DNA of 64,000 bases from Shewanella waksmanii ATCC BAA-643 (GCF_000518805.1 NZ_JAEH01000010.1:61334-125333), one strand, 5' to 3'; counted from the first letter of the stretch, positions 17,848 to 27,157 are shown. The notes: generated from the letters alone by a model not told the origin. A program made the numbers and translations.

Positions 17848-18579
17848 ATGAAGTTTACCCGAACATTTTCGCTATTGGTCAGTTTGATGGTCGCGCCATT
17901 AGCAAGTGCTGCGTCAAGCAGTGCAGGCGATGACACGCAAGCGTTAAAACAGAAGCTAACAGATACACTAAGTGTTGATGTACATAGCATCGCACCGTCG
18001 GCCATTCCAGGTTTGTATGAAGCGCTGACTAATCGTGGTGTGCTTTATATCTCTAAAGATGGTTCAAAGCTTTTGCACGGCAACATGTATGACATGGATA
18101 AAGGCATGAAAAATCTAACCGAGGCGGCAATGGCCGGGCCTCGCGTTGAGATGATGAAGCCACTTGAAGAGCATATGTTGGTTTACAAAGCCAAGAATGA
18201 AAAGCATGTCGTGACGATTTTTACCGACGTGAGTTGCGGTTATTGTCGTAAGCTGCATCAAGAGATGGATGAGTACAACGATCTCGGCATTACCGTGCGC
18301 TATTTAGCATTCCCACGTGCAGGTGTGCCATCAGCAAACGCTGATGAGATGGAAGCTGTGTGGTGTGCGAAAGACCCGTTAAAAGCGATGACAGAAGCAA
18401 AAACTGGCGGCAACGTGCAACGAGCGAGTTGTGATGCCAAAATTGCTGAGCAATACAATCTTGGTCAAAGCTTCGGTGTGAGTGGCACGCCAGCCATTAT
18501 TCTAGAAGACGGCACTATGGTGCCAGGCTACCAGCCGCCAGCGGCTTTATTAAGAACCGTTGAGTCAATCACTAACTAG
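17848..18579 (+). CDS. dsbC: Thiol:disulfide interchange protein DsbC
   Basis: DsbC is a periplasmic disulfide isomerase that reshuffles wrong disulfides and is kept reduced by DsbD. The 243-residue protein has a signal peptide (residues 1-21, ending ASA), an N-terminal dimerisation domain (about 25-85) and a thioredoxin-like catalytic domain with the redox motif CGYC at 130-133 in TDVSCGYCRKLH. The second, structural cysteine pair is also present (VWCAKDP and RASCDAK), and the cis-proline loop reads GTPAI. A consensus ribosome-binding site (AGGAAA) precedes the ATG. It lies between xerD and recJ. Confidence 0.95.
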   Translation: MKFTRTFSLLVSLMVAPLASAASSSAGDDTQALKQKLTDTLSVDVHSIAPSAIPGLYEALTNRGVLYISKDGSKLLHGNMYDMDKGMKNLTEAAMAGPRVEMMKPLEEHMLVYKAKNEKHVVTIFTDVSCGYCRKLHQEMDEYNDLGITVRYLAFPRAGVPSANADEMEAVWCAKDPLKAMTEAKTGGNVQRASCDAKIAEQYNLGQSFGVSGTPAIILEDGTMVPGYQPPAALLRTVESITN

Positions 18580-18592
18580 TGATTACATCCAT

Positions 18593-18621
18593 AAAAAAGG
18601 CGAGCTTAGCTCGCCTTTTTT
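18593..18621 (+). terminator. Intrinsic terminator of dsbC
   Basis: Arms AAAAAAGGCGAGC and GCTCGCCTTTTTT follow the dsbC stop, with a T-run on the right arm. Confidence 0.88.
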
Positions 18622-18705
18622 ATGACTTATATTGGCCTAATGAACCAGTAGCTACAAAAATTAGTTTTAGGTCCAAACAGGGTCTTCATCTCCGTTATAG
18701 CATCT

Positions 18706-19120
18706 TATACCAATCAGTATAAACATTTAGTCACTCAGCGAGAGTTTAGCGGTTCTGAGGTAAGGTCCTTAAATGCTCCTCGGTAACTGCTCCTGCGTTA
18801 CCCTACCTCCTATATCCCTATAGTCGAGCATTAATGACATTCACCACATCTGACCTCCAAGGATGGAGGAAATGTCTTATGACTGTCAGGAACAGTCAAG
18901 ACCCTGTGGTTTGCAACGAGTGAAGAGCATAGTTATTCTACGGTTAAGCTCGTTAACACAGCATCAGAATCGCTAAAACTCGCCATTCTGGCGCGTTTTA
19001 GGCTGCCTACTTCTGCGTTGAATAATTTCACAAGGGAACAACCATTGTTTCAATCATTCGCCTCGAATTAGTTTGCCCAAAGCGCGCTGAGTAGATCAAA
19101 TTCTTATGCTGATTGGTATT
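18706..19120 (-). repeat. Palindromic MITE-like element, copy 1 (long form)
   Basis: This element of about 415 bp lies between dsbC and recJ. Its ends are inverted repeats: ATACCAATCAGTATAA on the left and TTATGCTGATTGGTAT on the right, complementary except for one base. Similarity between the ends continues inward for about 38 bp (through ACTCAGCG). Read on the minus strand it matches the element at the right edge of the window base for base over long runs, for example GATTCTGATGCTGTGTTAAC. It differs in carrying an extra segment at about 18765-18911. It has no transposase and no credible reading frame, so it would be non-autonomous. No clear target-site duplication is visible. I do not know a name for the family. 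Confidence 0.8.
18765..18911. other. Extra structured segment inside repeat copy 1
   Basis: About 147 bp are present here and absent from copy 2. The segment contains three short perfect inverted repeats in a row: GGTAAC/GTTACC at 18782-18787 and 18797-18802, CCTCCA/TGGAGG at 18854-18859 and 18864-18869, and GACTGT/ACAGTC at 18881-18886 and 18892-18897. It encodes nothing recognisable. It may be a nested element, or an internal part that copy 2 has lost. Confidence 0.6.
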
Positions 19121-19203
19121 AAAGGGATTGGTTTAAGGGGTGAGTTATCGCGATGGCGATGCTATTCTACGGGCCAATGATTAGTTAACTGAGTTCAGCA
19201 TCT

Positions 19204-20928
19204 GTGATTCGAAATATTCGCCGCCGCGCCCCTGTAAATGACAGTCATTTACCTCATCACCTACCTGGGCTGATTAAGCAAATTTATGCGGTACGCGGCT
19301 GCCAACCTCATGATTGTGAGTTATCACTCGCTAACCTGCTAACCCCTGATGAAATGGCAGGTTTGAGCGAAGCGAGCGAGATTATCTGTCAAGCGCTGAT
19401 GCACAATCGTAAAATCCTGATCATGGGCGACTTTGACGCTGATGGGGCGACATCGACGACCGTGTGTATGTTAGCTTTACGGCAGATGGGAGCCACTCAG
19501 GTCAGTTATTTGATTCCCAATCGTTTTGATTTTGGCTATGGCCTCAGCCCTGAGATAGTCGATGTAGCTTACCAGCAAGGTGCTGAGTTATTGATCACCG
19601 TCGACAATGGTATCTCATCGATTGAAGGTGTTAAAGCTGCCAAAGCATTGGGCATGCAGGTAGTGATCACCGACCATCATTTACCGGGGAAAACCCTGCC
19701 AGATGCCGATGCGATAGTGAACCCCAATATTGACACTTGTGGCTTTAGTAGCAAATCGATTGCCGGTGTGGGTGTGGCTTTTTATCTTATGTCGGCTGTG
19801 CGGGCTAAGTTGCAGCAATACAACTGGTATCAACAACAGGGGATTGCCAAGCCCAATTTGGGCCAGTTGTTGGATGTGGTTGCCCTAGGCACTGTTGCCG
19901 ATGTGGTCGCGCTGGATGGTAACAATCGGATTTTGGTGCAAGCTGGGTTAAAACGAGTTCGCTCTGGGCAATGCCGTCCAGGTATTACGGCGTTGCTGGA
20001 AGTGGCTAAACGCAACCCGCAGCGTATTATTGCAGCCGACTTTGGTTTTGCGGTTGGACCCAGACTCAATGCCGCTGGACGTCTCGATGAGATGGCGCTA
20101 GGCGTTGAAACACTGCTGTGTGACGATATGATGCAAGCAAGACGCATGGCTGCTGAGTTAGATGGACTCAATGCCGAGCGACGGGATTTAGAAGCGGATA
20201 TGCAGCAAGAAGCATTGAAGAGCTTGCAAGCATTGTCCCTAGACGAGCAAGCGCTACCTTGGGCCATTGCGCTTTATCAAAGTGATTGGCATCAAGGGGT
20301 GATTGGTATTTTGGCCTCAAGGATCAAAGACAAATATCACCGCCCGGTTATTGCTTTTGCACAGGCCAGTGATGATGAAATCAAAGGCTCTGCGCGCTCG
20401 ATTAAAGGTTTGCATATGCGCGATGCCTTGGAGCTGATTAATAGTCGTCATCCAGGGATGATCACTAAGTTTGGTGGTCATGCTATGGCGGCGGGTTTAT
20501 CACTGAAAAAAGGCCAGTTTGACCGCTTTGCCCAAGCGTTTGATGAAGTCGTGAGAGAGTTACTTGATGAAGCGGACTTGACCGGTGAATTGCTCAGCGA
20601 TGGTGAGCTAACAGCTAGCGATCTCAGCATTGAAATGGCTGAGCTGATAAGAGAAGCAGGGCCATGGGGGCAAGCATTCCCAGAACCATTATTTGATGGC
20701 CATTTCAGAGTCGTGCAGCAGCGAATTGTGGGTGAGAAACACTTGAAGCTGGTGTTAGAAACGGAGTGTAGTCGAGTAATGGTCGATGCTATTGCGTTTA
20801 ATGTTGACCTCAACACTTGGCCAGATGCGACCGTGCAGCATGCTCAAGTGGTGTATAAGCTCGATGTGAATGAGTTTCGTGGTAAACAAACACTGCAGTT
20901 GATGATCGAGCAGATCGTGCCTATGTAG
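19204..20928 (+). CDS. recJ: Single-stranded-DNA-specific exonuclease RecJ
   Basis: RecJ degrades single-stranded DNA 5' to 3' in recombination and mismatch repair. The 574-residue protein starts at GTG. It carries the DHH phosphoesterase motifs: GDFDADGATST at residues 75-85, a TVDNG motif near 132-136, DHH at 157-159 (VITDHHLPG), and the DHHA1 region containing GRLDEM and SRIKDKYHRPVIAF with GGHAMAAG. The C-terminal OB-fold region ends in VDVNEFRGKQTLQLMIE-like sequence. Although xerD-dsbC-recJ order is conserved, recJ is separated from dsbC here by a terminator and the repeat element, so it probably has its own promoter or depends on one inside the inserted region. Confidence 0.94.
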   Translation: MIRNIRRRAPVNDSHLPHHLPGLIKQIYAVRGCQPHDCELSLANLLTPDEMAGLSEASEIICQALMHNRKILIMGDFDADGATSTTVCMLALRQMGATQVSYLIPNRFDFGYGLSPEIVDVAYQQGAELLITVDNGISSIEGVKAAKALGMQVVITDHHLPGKTLPDADAIVNPNIDTCGFSSKSIAGVGVAFYLMSAVRAKLQQYNWYQQQGIAKPNLGQLLDVVALGTVADVVALDGNNRILVQAGLKRVRSGQCRPGITALLEVAKRNPQRIIAADFGFAVGPRLNAAGRLDEMALGVETLLCDDMMQARRMAAELDGLNAERRDLEADMQQEALKSLQALSLDEQALPWAIALYQSDWHQGVIGILASRIKDKYHRPVIAFAQASDDEIKGSARSIKGLHMRDALELINSRHPGMITKFGGHAMAAGLSLKKGQFDRFAQAFDEVVRELLDEADLTGELLSDGELTASDLSIEMAELIREAGPWGQAFPEPLFDGHFRVVQQRIVGEKHLKLVLETECSRVMVDAIAFNVDLNTWPDATVQHAQVVYKLDVNEFRGKQTLQLMIEQIVPM

Positions 20929-20947
20929 CTTGCGAGCTGTTAATTGT

Positions 20948-20985
20948 AAAAAAGCGCCGTTGTTGTGACACAGCGGCGCTTTTTA
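20948..20985. terminator. Bidirectional terminator between recJ and rpiA
   Basis: Arms AAAAAAGCGCCG and CGGCGCTTTTT with a 14-base loop lie between two convergent genes, with A- and T-runs on either side. Confidence 0.85.
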
Positions 20986-21001
20986 TTGAGCTTCAAGCGG
21001 C

Positions 21002-21658
21002 TTACTTAACGGTTTTAACGCCGTCTGGGCTGCCAACAAGCAGTACATCTGCACCACGTTGGGCAAACAAACCATTGGTGACTACACCAACAATCTGATT
21101 GATTTGCTCTTCAGTTTGTTTGGGATTGATGATTTTCATGTTGTGCACATCAAGAATGATGTTGCCGTTATCGGTCACAACGCCTTCACGGTACACAGGG
21201 TCGCCACCAAGCTTAACTAGCTGTCTTGCAACGTAAGAGCGAGCCATTGGGATCACTTCTACCGGAAGGGGGAGCTCACCTAAAATGTCGACCTGTTTGG
21301 TATTGTCTACAATACAAACGAACTTTTCAGCTACAGCAGCGACAATTTTTTCTCGGGTTAGGGCCGCACCACCGCCTTTAATCATGTCCATATGAGCATT
21401 AATTTCGTCGGCGCCATCAACGTATACCGACAGCTCATCAACGGAGTTAAGATCAAAAACTGGGATGCCCAATGCTTTCATCTTCTCGGTAGAGGCTTCT
21501 GAACTCGATACCGCGCCTTCAATATCCGCTTTCATTGTCGCCAGCGCGTCAATGAAGTGATTTACTGTGGAGCCAGTGCCTACACCAACAATGCTGTCTT
21601 TTTCTACATAATCTAAAGCAGCCCATCCAGCGGCTTTTTTCATTTCATCTTGAGTCAT
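21002..21658 (-). CDS. rpiA: Ribose-5-phosphate isomerase A
   Basis: RpiA interconverts ribose-5-phosphate and ribulose-5-phosphate in the pentose phosphate pathway. At 218 residues it has the normal length. Family motifs are in order: [16 protein letters not shown] (phosphate loop), [21 protein letters not shown] followed by [16 protein letters not shown] with the catalytic acidic and lysine residues, and the C-terminal [15 protein letters not shown]. An AGGA ribosome-binding site precedes the ATG. It is convergent with recJ. Confidence 0.95.
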   Translation of the reverse strand: MTQDEMKKAAGWAALDYVEKDSIVGVGTGSTVNHFIDALATMKADIEGAVSSSEASTEKMKALGIPVFDLNSVDELSVYVDGADEINAHMDMIKGGGAALTREKIVAAVAEKFVCIVDNTKQVDILGELPLPVEVIPMARSYVARQLVKLGGDPVYREGVVTDNGNIILDVHNMKIINPKQTEEQINQIVGVVTNGLFAQRGADVLLVGSPDGVKTVK

Positions 21659-21953
21659 GCTTGTGTCCTAACGAGAAGTATCGCTCTATTATAACCTGAG
21701 TTACCTCTACCGTGGTGTGATTTTATGCCAAATAGGGTCACAAAATCAGCGATTCACAGTTGCCAACGCGCCAGTAGAAATTGATTGTGCTTAGAGTAAG
21801 TTTACGGCTTTGCTTACGGCGAGTCTGAATAATCGTGAGCCAACCGACGGCAAAGCTTAACTGGTAATAGATGAATACGGGGAGTAACTTAGGCATTAAT
21901 TAGATCGACAAGGACTGCGCTGTAATTTGCAGCACAACTAAAAGGACAAAGCG

Positions 21954-22880
21954 ATGGCTGGTGTGAGTCTATTAGCGCTGCTCGATGATATTGCAGCGAT
22001 ACTCGATGATGTGGCGTTAATGAGCAAAGTGGCCGCGAAGAAGACGGCAGGGGTGCTCGGTGATGATCTCGCGCTCAATGCTCAACAGGTATCGGGCGTG
22101 TCAGCCGATAGGGAGTTACCTGTGGTGTGGGCGGTAGCTAAGGGCTCATTCAAGAATAAGTGCATACTTGTACCCGGTGCGTTATTAATCAGTGCATTTA
22201 TCCCATGGGCTATCACTCCGCTATTGATGTTTGGTGGGCTGTTTCTATGTTATGAAGGCTTTGAAAAAGTTTATCACTCCTATAAGCATCGAAATACCAA
22301 AGCTGAGATAGACCCAGAGAAGCTCGCCGAAGCAGTGGCAGATTTGCAAGCGTTCGAGAAAAAGAAAATTGCCGGTGCGATACGCACCGATTTCGTGCTG
22401 TCGGCAGAGATTATTGCTATCACATTAGGTGTGGTGGCACAGAGTAGTTTTGCGACACAGGTCTTTACCCTCAGTGCCATTGCGATATTGATGACCATAG
22501 GTGTCTATGGCCTAGTGGCCGCAATCGTTAAGCTAGACGATTTTGGTTTGTTTCTCACCCGTCGTGAGGGGGTCAGTGTTGGTGTGCGCTTCGGCCATTG
22601 GCTTGGAGCCAAACTGGTCAATGCCGCTCCCTACTTAATGCGCGGTTTAACGGTTATTGGCACGATTGCAATGTTTATGGTGGGCGGCGGCATTTTAACA
22701 CACGGATTACATCTTGTGAGTGAAGTGATTAATCATATAGCCGCCCTAGTTGAAGGTTTAGTCGTAGTGGGTCCCGTGCTGGCATTTATTACGCCGAGTT
22801 TGTTAAATACCCTATTTGGCTTAATGGCTGGCGCAGTGGCATTAATGGCGATGAATATGCTGCAGCGTGTTAAAAATTAA
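21954..22880 (+). CDS. DUF808 (YedI-like) inner-membrane protein
   Basis: This 308-residue polytopic protein belongs to the DUF808/YedI family, whose function is not established. The opening MAGVSLLALLDDIAAILDDVALMSKVAAKKTAGVLGDDLAL is the diagnostic signature, followed by about six hydrophobic segments and a cytoplasmic stretch (HSYKHRNTKAEIDPEKLAEAV). A good ribosome-binding site (AAAGGAC) precedes the ATG. It stands alone between rpiA, which is divergent, and the cyclophilin lipoprotein gene. Confidence 0.88.
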   Translation: MAGVSLLALLDDIAAILDDVALMSKVAAKKTAGVLGDDLALNAQQVSGVSADRELPVVWAVAKGSFKNKCILVPGALLISAFIPWAITPLLMFGGLFLCYEGFEKVYHSYKHRNTKAEIDPEKLAEAVADLQAFEKKKIAGAIRTDFVLSAEIIAITLGVVAQSSFATQVFTLSAIAILMTIGVYGLVAAIVKLDDFGLFLTRREGVSVGVRFGHWLGAKLVNAAPYLMRGLTVIGTIAMFMVGGGILTHGLHLVSEVINHIAALVEGLVVVGPVLAFITPSLLNTLFGLMAGAVALMAMNMLQRVKN

Positions 22881-22975
22881 CCGATAGTGACAACTTGTAA
22901 CATTGGTTGGTTAAATAGTTGTTATATTAATTACTTGGGATTAACATCTGCTCATTGAGAAGTTAAGGACCCAAT

Positions 22976-23620
22976 ATGATTAAACCGACTACAGCCGGCT
23001 TTGTTGCGCTGATATTATCTGGATTGACCGCCTGTGGTGGAGGAAGTAGCGACTCTGGAACCACACCCACCCCACCACCGACGCCTACTCCGCCATCATT
23101 AAGTGCTGATCAGTGTTTCGTGATGAGTATTGATGCCGAAGGGGAGGAACTCGGACAGTTAACACTTGCTATTGATACCACCAATACACCGGTTACTGGT
23201 GAAAACTTTATTAAGTATGTGGAAGAAGGGTTTTACGACGGTACTTTGTTCCATCGAGTCATCAATAATTTCGTGGTGCAAGCGGGTGGCTTTACTGCCG
23301 GTTTAGTGGCGAAAGAAAGTCGCGATCCCATTATTAATGAGGCTAATGTTGGACTTAGCAATGAGCGTGGAACATTGGCAATGGCGCGAACTAATGACCC
23401 CAATTCAGCTACGTCGCAGTTTTTCATTAATACCTTAGACAATCCACATCTTGACTACAGTGCCAGCGCAGATGGTTACGCAGTATTTGGACAAGTGGTC
23501 GAAGGTATGGAAGTGGTTGATCAAATTAGTATCGTTAACACCCACACCGTTGGCAATTTTGCCGATGTACCAATTATTGATATAGAAATAACCAGTGTTG
23601 TTGCAACAAATTGCCCTTAA
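22976..23620 (+). CDS. Cyclophilin-type peptidyl-prolyl isomerase, lipoprotein
   Basis: This is a 214-residue predicted lipoprotein peptidyl-prolyl cis-trans isomerase that would help fold envelope proteins. The lipobox LTAC ends at C20, followed by a GGGSSDSG linker and a proline/threonine spacer (TPPPTPTPP). The cyclophilin domain runs from about residue 47 to the end, with FIKYVEEGFYDGTLFHRVINNFVVQAGG containing the catalytic arginine of FHRV, then ARTNDPNSATSQFFIN and the YAVFGQVVEGMEVVDQI segment. Aspartate is absent at position +2, so sorting to the outer membrane is likely. Confidence 0.92.
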   Translation: MIKPTTAGFVALILSGLTACGGGSSDSGTTPTPPPTPTPPSLSADQCFVMSIDAEGEELGQLTLAIDTTNTPVTGENFIKYVEEGFYDGTLFHRVINNFVVQAGGFTAGLVAKESRDPIINEANVGLSNERGTLAMARTNDPNSATSQFFINTLDNPHLDYSASADGYAVFGQVVEGMEVVDQISIVNTHTVGNFADVPIIDIEITSVVATNCP

Positions 23621-23666
23621 TTAAGGTCTGATTGTCAACAGCACTGTAAACCGTGTTGTGCTCCAA

Positions 23667-23703
23667 GATCGCCCCTAATTCAATGGATGAATTAGGGGCG
23701 ATC
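23667..23703. terminator. Strong hairpin between convergent genes
   Basis: A perfect 16-bp stem with arms GATCGCCCCTAATTCA and TGAATTAGGGGCGATC and a 5-base loop lies between the convergent cyclophilin and CBS genes. A short T-run (GATTTT) follows. It probably acts as a bidirectional terminator. Confidence 0.75.
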
Positions 23704-23757
23704 GATTTTAAGCGACAGCTGAGTGACTATTTAGCTAGAAATGTTGGCTAAACCTGG

Positions 23758-24177
23758 TTATCGATTAAGGATTTTTGCGCACAGTTTTACAAAATCTGAT
23801 GAGGTGATAATCCCTATTACGTTATGTTCGTCATCAATGACTGGCAAACACCCCAATTTATTATTAATAAAATACTGCGCCACAATAGCGAGCGGTTCAT
23901 CGACAGTTAGCTTTTGAAAATCGCTGTCCATAATGTCATGTACAAACGTCTTCCTTTCTTTACGATCTAGCGCACCAGCACCATATTGGTTGAGCATATT
24001 AATCACGGTGGCGATCATCTTTTTATGGGTGAGCACCCCAACCAGTTTGCCTGAGGTTTCTGATATCACGGGGAGGTGACGGACGCTTCGATTTTGCATC
24101 AGTAAGTGGGCATCTTTAATGGTGGCCATATCGCTAATACTGACCACTTCGCCACTCATAATATCGCTAACTTTCAT
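23758..24177 (-). CDS. CBS-domain pair protein
   Basis: This 139-residue cytoplasmic protein consists only of two CBS repeats (about 1-62 and 76-137), which normally bind adenine nucleotides and act as energy or ligand sensors. The repeats are seen as MKVSDIMSGEVVSISDMATIKDAHLLM ... SVRHLPVIS and VHDIMDSDFQKLTVDEPLAIVAQYFINNKLGCLPVIDDEHNVIGIIT. A GGAG ribosome-binding site precedes the ATG. It is a single gene and its partner is unknown. Confidence 0.9.
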   Translation of the reverse strand: MKVSDIMSGEVVSISDMATIKDAHLLMQNRSVRHLPVISETSGKLVGVLTHKKMIATVINMLNQYGAGALDRKERKTFVHDIMDSDFQKLTVDEPLAIVAQYFINNKLGCLPVIDDEHNVIGIITSSDFVKLCAKILNR

Positions 24178-24497
24178 AATCCACTCCGTTGATATTGTTT
24201 GATTTCATTATAACGACAGTTGTTAGATATCGCGTCAATTTTGTTGATTATGGCTCGATTGTCAGTGTTTTAGACCAATAAGGTGCCCGGCATAATGTCA
24301 GCTTAATTGACAGAAATTGCCTACAAGATGCTGCATTTAAATTGCGAGGCAATTCATCTCGCTGAAATATACCGACTTTACACTTGATAGGTAAGAGCTC
24401 TTACCAGTTGATTAATAACCTGCTAATGTAGCAAGTTAGCATCTCTAAAAGGCGGTAAGAGAGGCTTTATAGGAGTTTTTCAATTGAAGGAGTCAAA
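24178..24497. other. Intergenic region between the CBS gene and the PhoD-like gene
   Basis: About 320 bases separate these divergent genes and should contain both promoters. I see no clear PhoB box (CTGTCAT repeats) that would tie the phosphatase to phosphate control. An AAGGAG ribosome-binding site precedes the phosphatase. Confidence 0.4.
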
Positions 24498-26270
24498 ATG
24501 AAAACAATAATAACTCGTCGCGATTTTTTAGCTATGTCGGCCAAAGGTGCAGGTGCTGCGGTAATATCTTATGGCTTGATGGGCTGCTCAAGCAGTGACA
24601 GTGACGATGAGCAAGTTAGCGCTAGTGCCTCATTTTTGCACGGTGTTGCCAGCGGTGACCCGAGTCATAGTGCGATTATCTTATGGACTCGTGTTACCCC
24701 TGAGCAGGCAGCAGACGTTACAGTGAGCTGGGAAGTGGCGACAGACGCCGAATTTACCGATTTGGTCACCAATGGTGAAATGACGACGACTGCAGCGCGT
24801 GATTACACTGTCAAAGTAGATGCCATTGGGCTCAATGCTGGAACAACCTACTATTATCGCTTTAAAGTTGCAGAGGTGCTGTCACCCACAGGCATTACTT
24901 CAACTTTGCCTGAAGGGCAGGTAGAGCAAGTGAAGTTAGCGGTCTTTTCCTGTGCAAACTATCCAGCAGGGCATTTCAATGTCTACGATTTGGCACTGCA
25001 ACATGATGATATTGATGCAGTTGTGCACTTAGGGGACTACTTGTATGAGTACGCTAGGGGAGAGTATGCCAGCGAAAACGCCGAGCAACTAAATCGCCAA
25101 GTGCTGCCAGAAGGTGAATTACTGGAACTAGCAGACTATCGTACTCGCTATGGTCAATACCGAAGTGATGCAGCATTGCAGCAACTGCATGGCAAATTAC
25201 CTTTTATTACCGTTTGGGATGACCATGAAGTTTGCAACGATGCTTGGCTCGATGGCGCTGAAAATCATAATGAAGGCGAAGGGGATTATCAGTCACGTAA
25301 GAGCCAAGCTTTACAAGCCTATTTTGAGTGGTTGCCCATCCGACCATGGCAAGAAGGCAATCACCAAGAAATATACCGCTCGTTCAGTTTTGGCGATCTT
25401 GTCGACCTGCATATGCTAGATACCCGTTTGTTAGGCGGAGATAAGCAGCTAGACTACGCTGATTATCTAGACCCGAATACTGGCGCTATTGATGCGGCGC
25501 GTTTTGGCCAAGATGTCACCAGTAATGACAGAACGATGTTAGGGGCAGAGCAGTTACAGTGGCTACAAGCACAGCTGTTAACTTCAACGGCAAAATGGCA
25601 ATTACTGGGTCAGCAGGTATTGATGGGGCAAATGCTATTGCCCGCTGCTATCGCGACCCAACAACTGTCGGTCACTGAGTTTGGCGAACTCGTCGCCTTA
25701 ATGCAGATAGCACAGCGCCTAGAGCAGAATGATCCAACAGTCACCACTTTTGAATACACATTTTATGTTGAAAATCAGCACCGATTGACTCCTGAAGCAA
25801 TAGCTTTAGTGCAGATGCCGGCCATACCTTACAACTTGGATGCTTGGGATGGTTATGCCTATGAGCGAGAGGTGATTTTAGCTACCGCTAAGTCGCAGCA
25901 GAAAAATTTGGTGGTGATTGCTGGCGATACGCACAATGCGTGGGCAAATGAGTTAACTGATAGTCATGGTGATAAGGTGGCGGTCGAGTTTGCTACTAGT
26001 TCGGTTTCCTCCCCAGGCCTAGAATATTATCTGGGTATTGAGGCTGAAGCTCAAGCACAGACAGAAGCCGGTATTGTCGGCTTAGTTGATGGGCTTAAAT
26101 ATACTAATTTGCGCGATCGTGGCTTTATGGTGGTGACTTTTACTGACGTACAAGTCTCTGCTGATTGGCACTATGTTGATACTGTATTGGCCACTGACTA
26201 TCGCGAGGCGATGGACAAGCAAGTCACTGCGGTCACGCAAGCCGGAGATCCAAGTATTACACTGCTTTAA
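24498..26270 (+). CDS. PhoD-like alkaline phosphatase/phosphodiesterase, Tat-exported lipoprotein
   Basis: This is a 590-residue metallophosphatase of the PhoD family, expected to hydrolyse phosphodiesters or phosphomonoesters outside the cytoplasm using calcium and iron. The N terminus carries a twin-arginine signal (TRRDFLAMS, R7-R8) and a lipobox-like LMGC with C30, so it may be exported folded and then lipidated. A fibronectin-like N-terminal PhoD domain (about 40-140) precedes the catalytic domain with VVHLGDYLYEY, TVWDDHEVCND and VVIAGDTHNAW, the metal-binding motifs of the family. It appears monocistronic; a hairpin follows the stop. Confidence 0.92.
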   Translation: MKTIITRRDFLAMSAKGAGAAVISYGLMGCSSSDSDDEQVSASASFLHGVASGDPSHSAIILWTRVTPEQAADVTVSWEVATDAEFTDLVTNGEMTTTAARDYTVKVDAIGLNAGTTYYYRFKVAEVLSPTGITSTLPEGQVEQVKLAVFSCANYPAGHFNVYDLALQHDDIDAVVHLGDYLYEYARGEYASENAEQLNRQVLPEGELLELADYRTRYGQYRSDAALQQLHGKLPFITVWDDHEVCNDAWLDGAENHNEGEGDYQSRKSQALQAYFEWLPIRPWQEGNHQEIYRSFSFGDLVDLHMLDTRLLGGDKQLDYADYLDPNTGAIDAARFGQDVTSNDRTMLGAEQLQWLQAQLLTSTAKWQLLGQQVLMGQMLLPAAIATQQLSVTEFGELVALMQIAQRLEQNDPTVTTFEYTFYVENQHRLTPEAIALVQMPAIPYNLDAWDGYAYEREVILATAKSQQKNLVVIAGDTHNAWANELTDSHGDKVAVEFATSSVSSPGLEYYLGIEAEAQAQTEAGIVGLVDGLKYTNLRDRGFMVVTFTDVQVSADWHYVDTVLATDYREAMDKQVTAVTQAGDPSITLL

Positions 26271-26278
26271 CCCGATCC

Positions 26279-26312
26279 AGCTCACGATATGCGATTGTTG
26301 ATATCGTGAGCT
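26279..26312 (+). terminator. Hairpin after the PhoD-like gene
   Basis: A perfect 12-bp stem AGCTCACGATAT/ATATCGTGAGCT with a 10-base loop lies just after the stop. There is no T-run, so it may protect the 3' end rather than terminate on its own. Confidence 0.6.
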
Positions 26313-26534
26313 AGCTAACAATTCCCCGCATAAGTTTTTCATAAAATCTGCAGCATCTATACTTGTTTTAGTATAAAATTGCGCCCCAAAATCCAGTAGG
26401 TACAAGATATGTCGCATTTGCATTTCGCAAGTGGCATATAGTGCTAGGTTGAATTTTGCGGCCGGTACTTACTCTCGCTTTACGCTAAAACAACTCGCTT
26501 TGACCAAAATATAAAATAAGATGGGGACGGTCCA

Positions 26535-27095
26535 ATGTCAGACAAACGCTTTATTACCGCACAGGAATTACTTGAAGATTCTTTTCGATTAGCAGCTCAA
26601 GTATACGACAGTGGTTTTCGCCCTGAGTTTATTGTTGGTATTTGGCGTGGTGGGGCGCCGATAGGTATTGCGGTACAAGAGTTTTTTGATTTTAAGAAAG
26701 TTGAGACCGATCATATTGCCGTGCGTACTTCTTCTTATTATGGAATCAATCAGCAAAGCAAGAAAATCAAAGTCCATGGTTTGCACTATATTATCGAAAA
26801 TGCCAATGCGACAGATGGCTTATTGATTGTCGATGATGTGTTCGATTCTGGTCGTAGCATTCAAGCATTAATCGCCAAGCTCGAAGAGCAAATGCGCCTT
26901 AATATGCCGCAAGATGTACGTATTGCTTGTCCGTATTACAAGCCGAAGAATACCGCGGTACCAATGACTCCAGATTACTTTATTCACGAATCTGAAGAGT
27001 GGTTGGTATTCCCTCATGAGGTATCAGGGTTATCAGCTGAAGAAATTGCTCAAGGTAAGGGCGATTTGAAAAACATTAAAGAGCTATTTGTTTAA
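26535..27095 (+). CDS. Hypoxanthine/xanthine-type phosphoribosyltransferase
   Basis: This 186-residue cytoplasmic enzyme transfers phosphoribose from PRPP to a purine base, or possibly a related substrate. The PRPP-binding motif is LLIVDDVFDSGRS at about residues 95-107, and the early loop GIWRGGAPIGI is typical of type I phosphoribosyltransferases. It is not a close match in memory to E. coli Hpt or Gpt; archaeal-type and marine gammaproteobacterial enzymes have this DYFIHESEEWLVFPHE ending. Substrate is therefore uncertain between hypoxanthine, guanine and xanthine. The gene has its own terminator. Confidence 0.8.
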   Translation: MSDKRFITAQELLEDSFRLAAQVYDSGFRPEFIVGIWRGGAPIGIAVQEFFDFKKVETDHIAVRTSSYYGINQQSKKIKVHGLHYIIENANATDGLLIVDDVFDSGRSIQALIAKLEEQMRLNMPQDVRIACPYYKPKNTAVPMTPDYFIHESEEWLVFPHEVSGLSAEEIAQGKGDLKNIKELFV

Positions 27096-27124
27096 CCACA
27101 ACAGGTAACAAACAGTCTCTATTG

Positions 27125-27150
27125 AAAAAGCCAGCATTTGCTGGCTTTTT
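27125..27150. terminator. Bidirectional terminator
   Basis: Arms AAAAAGCCAGC and GCTGGCTTTTT lie between the phosphoribosyltransferase gene and the convergent PspB-like gene. Confidence 0.87.
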
Positions 27151-27157
27151 ACTATGA

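Noticed and set aside
23714..23735. CTGAGTGACTATTTAG resembling the inner end of the repeat element
   Set aside because: Only a short match without the ACCAATCAG terminus; likely chance.
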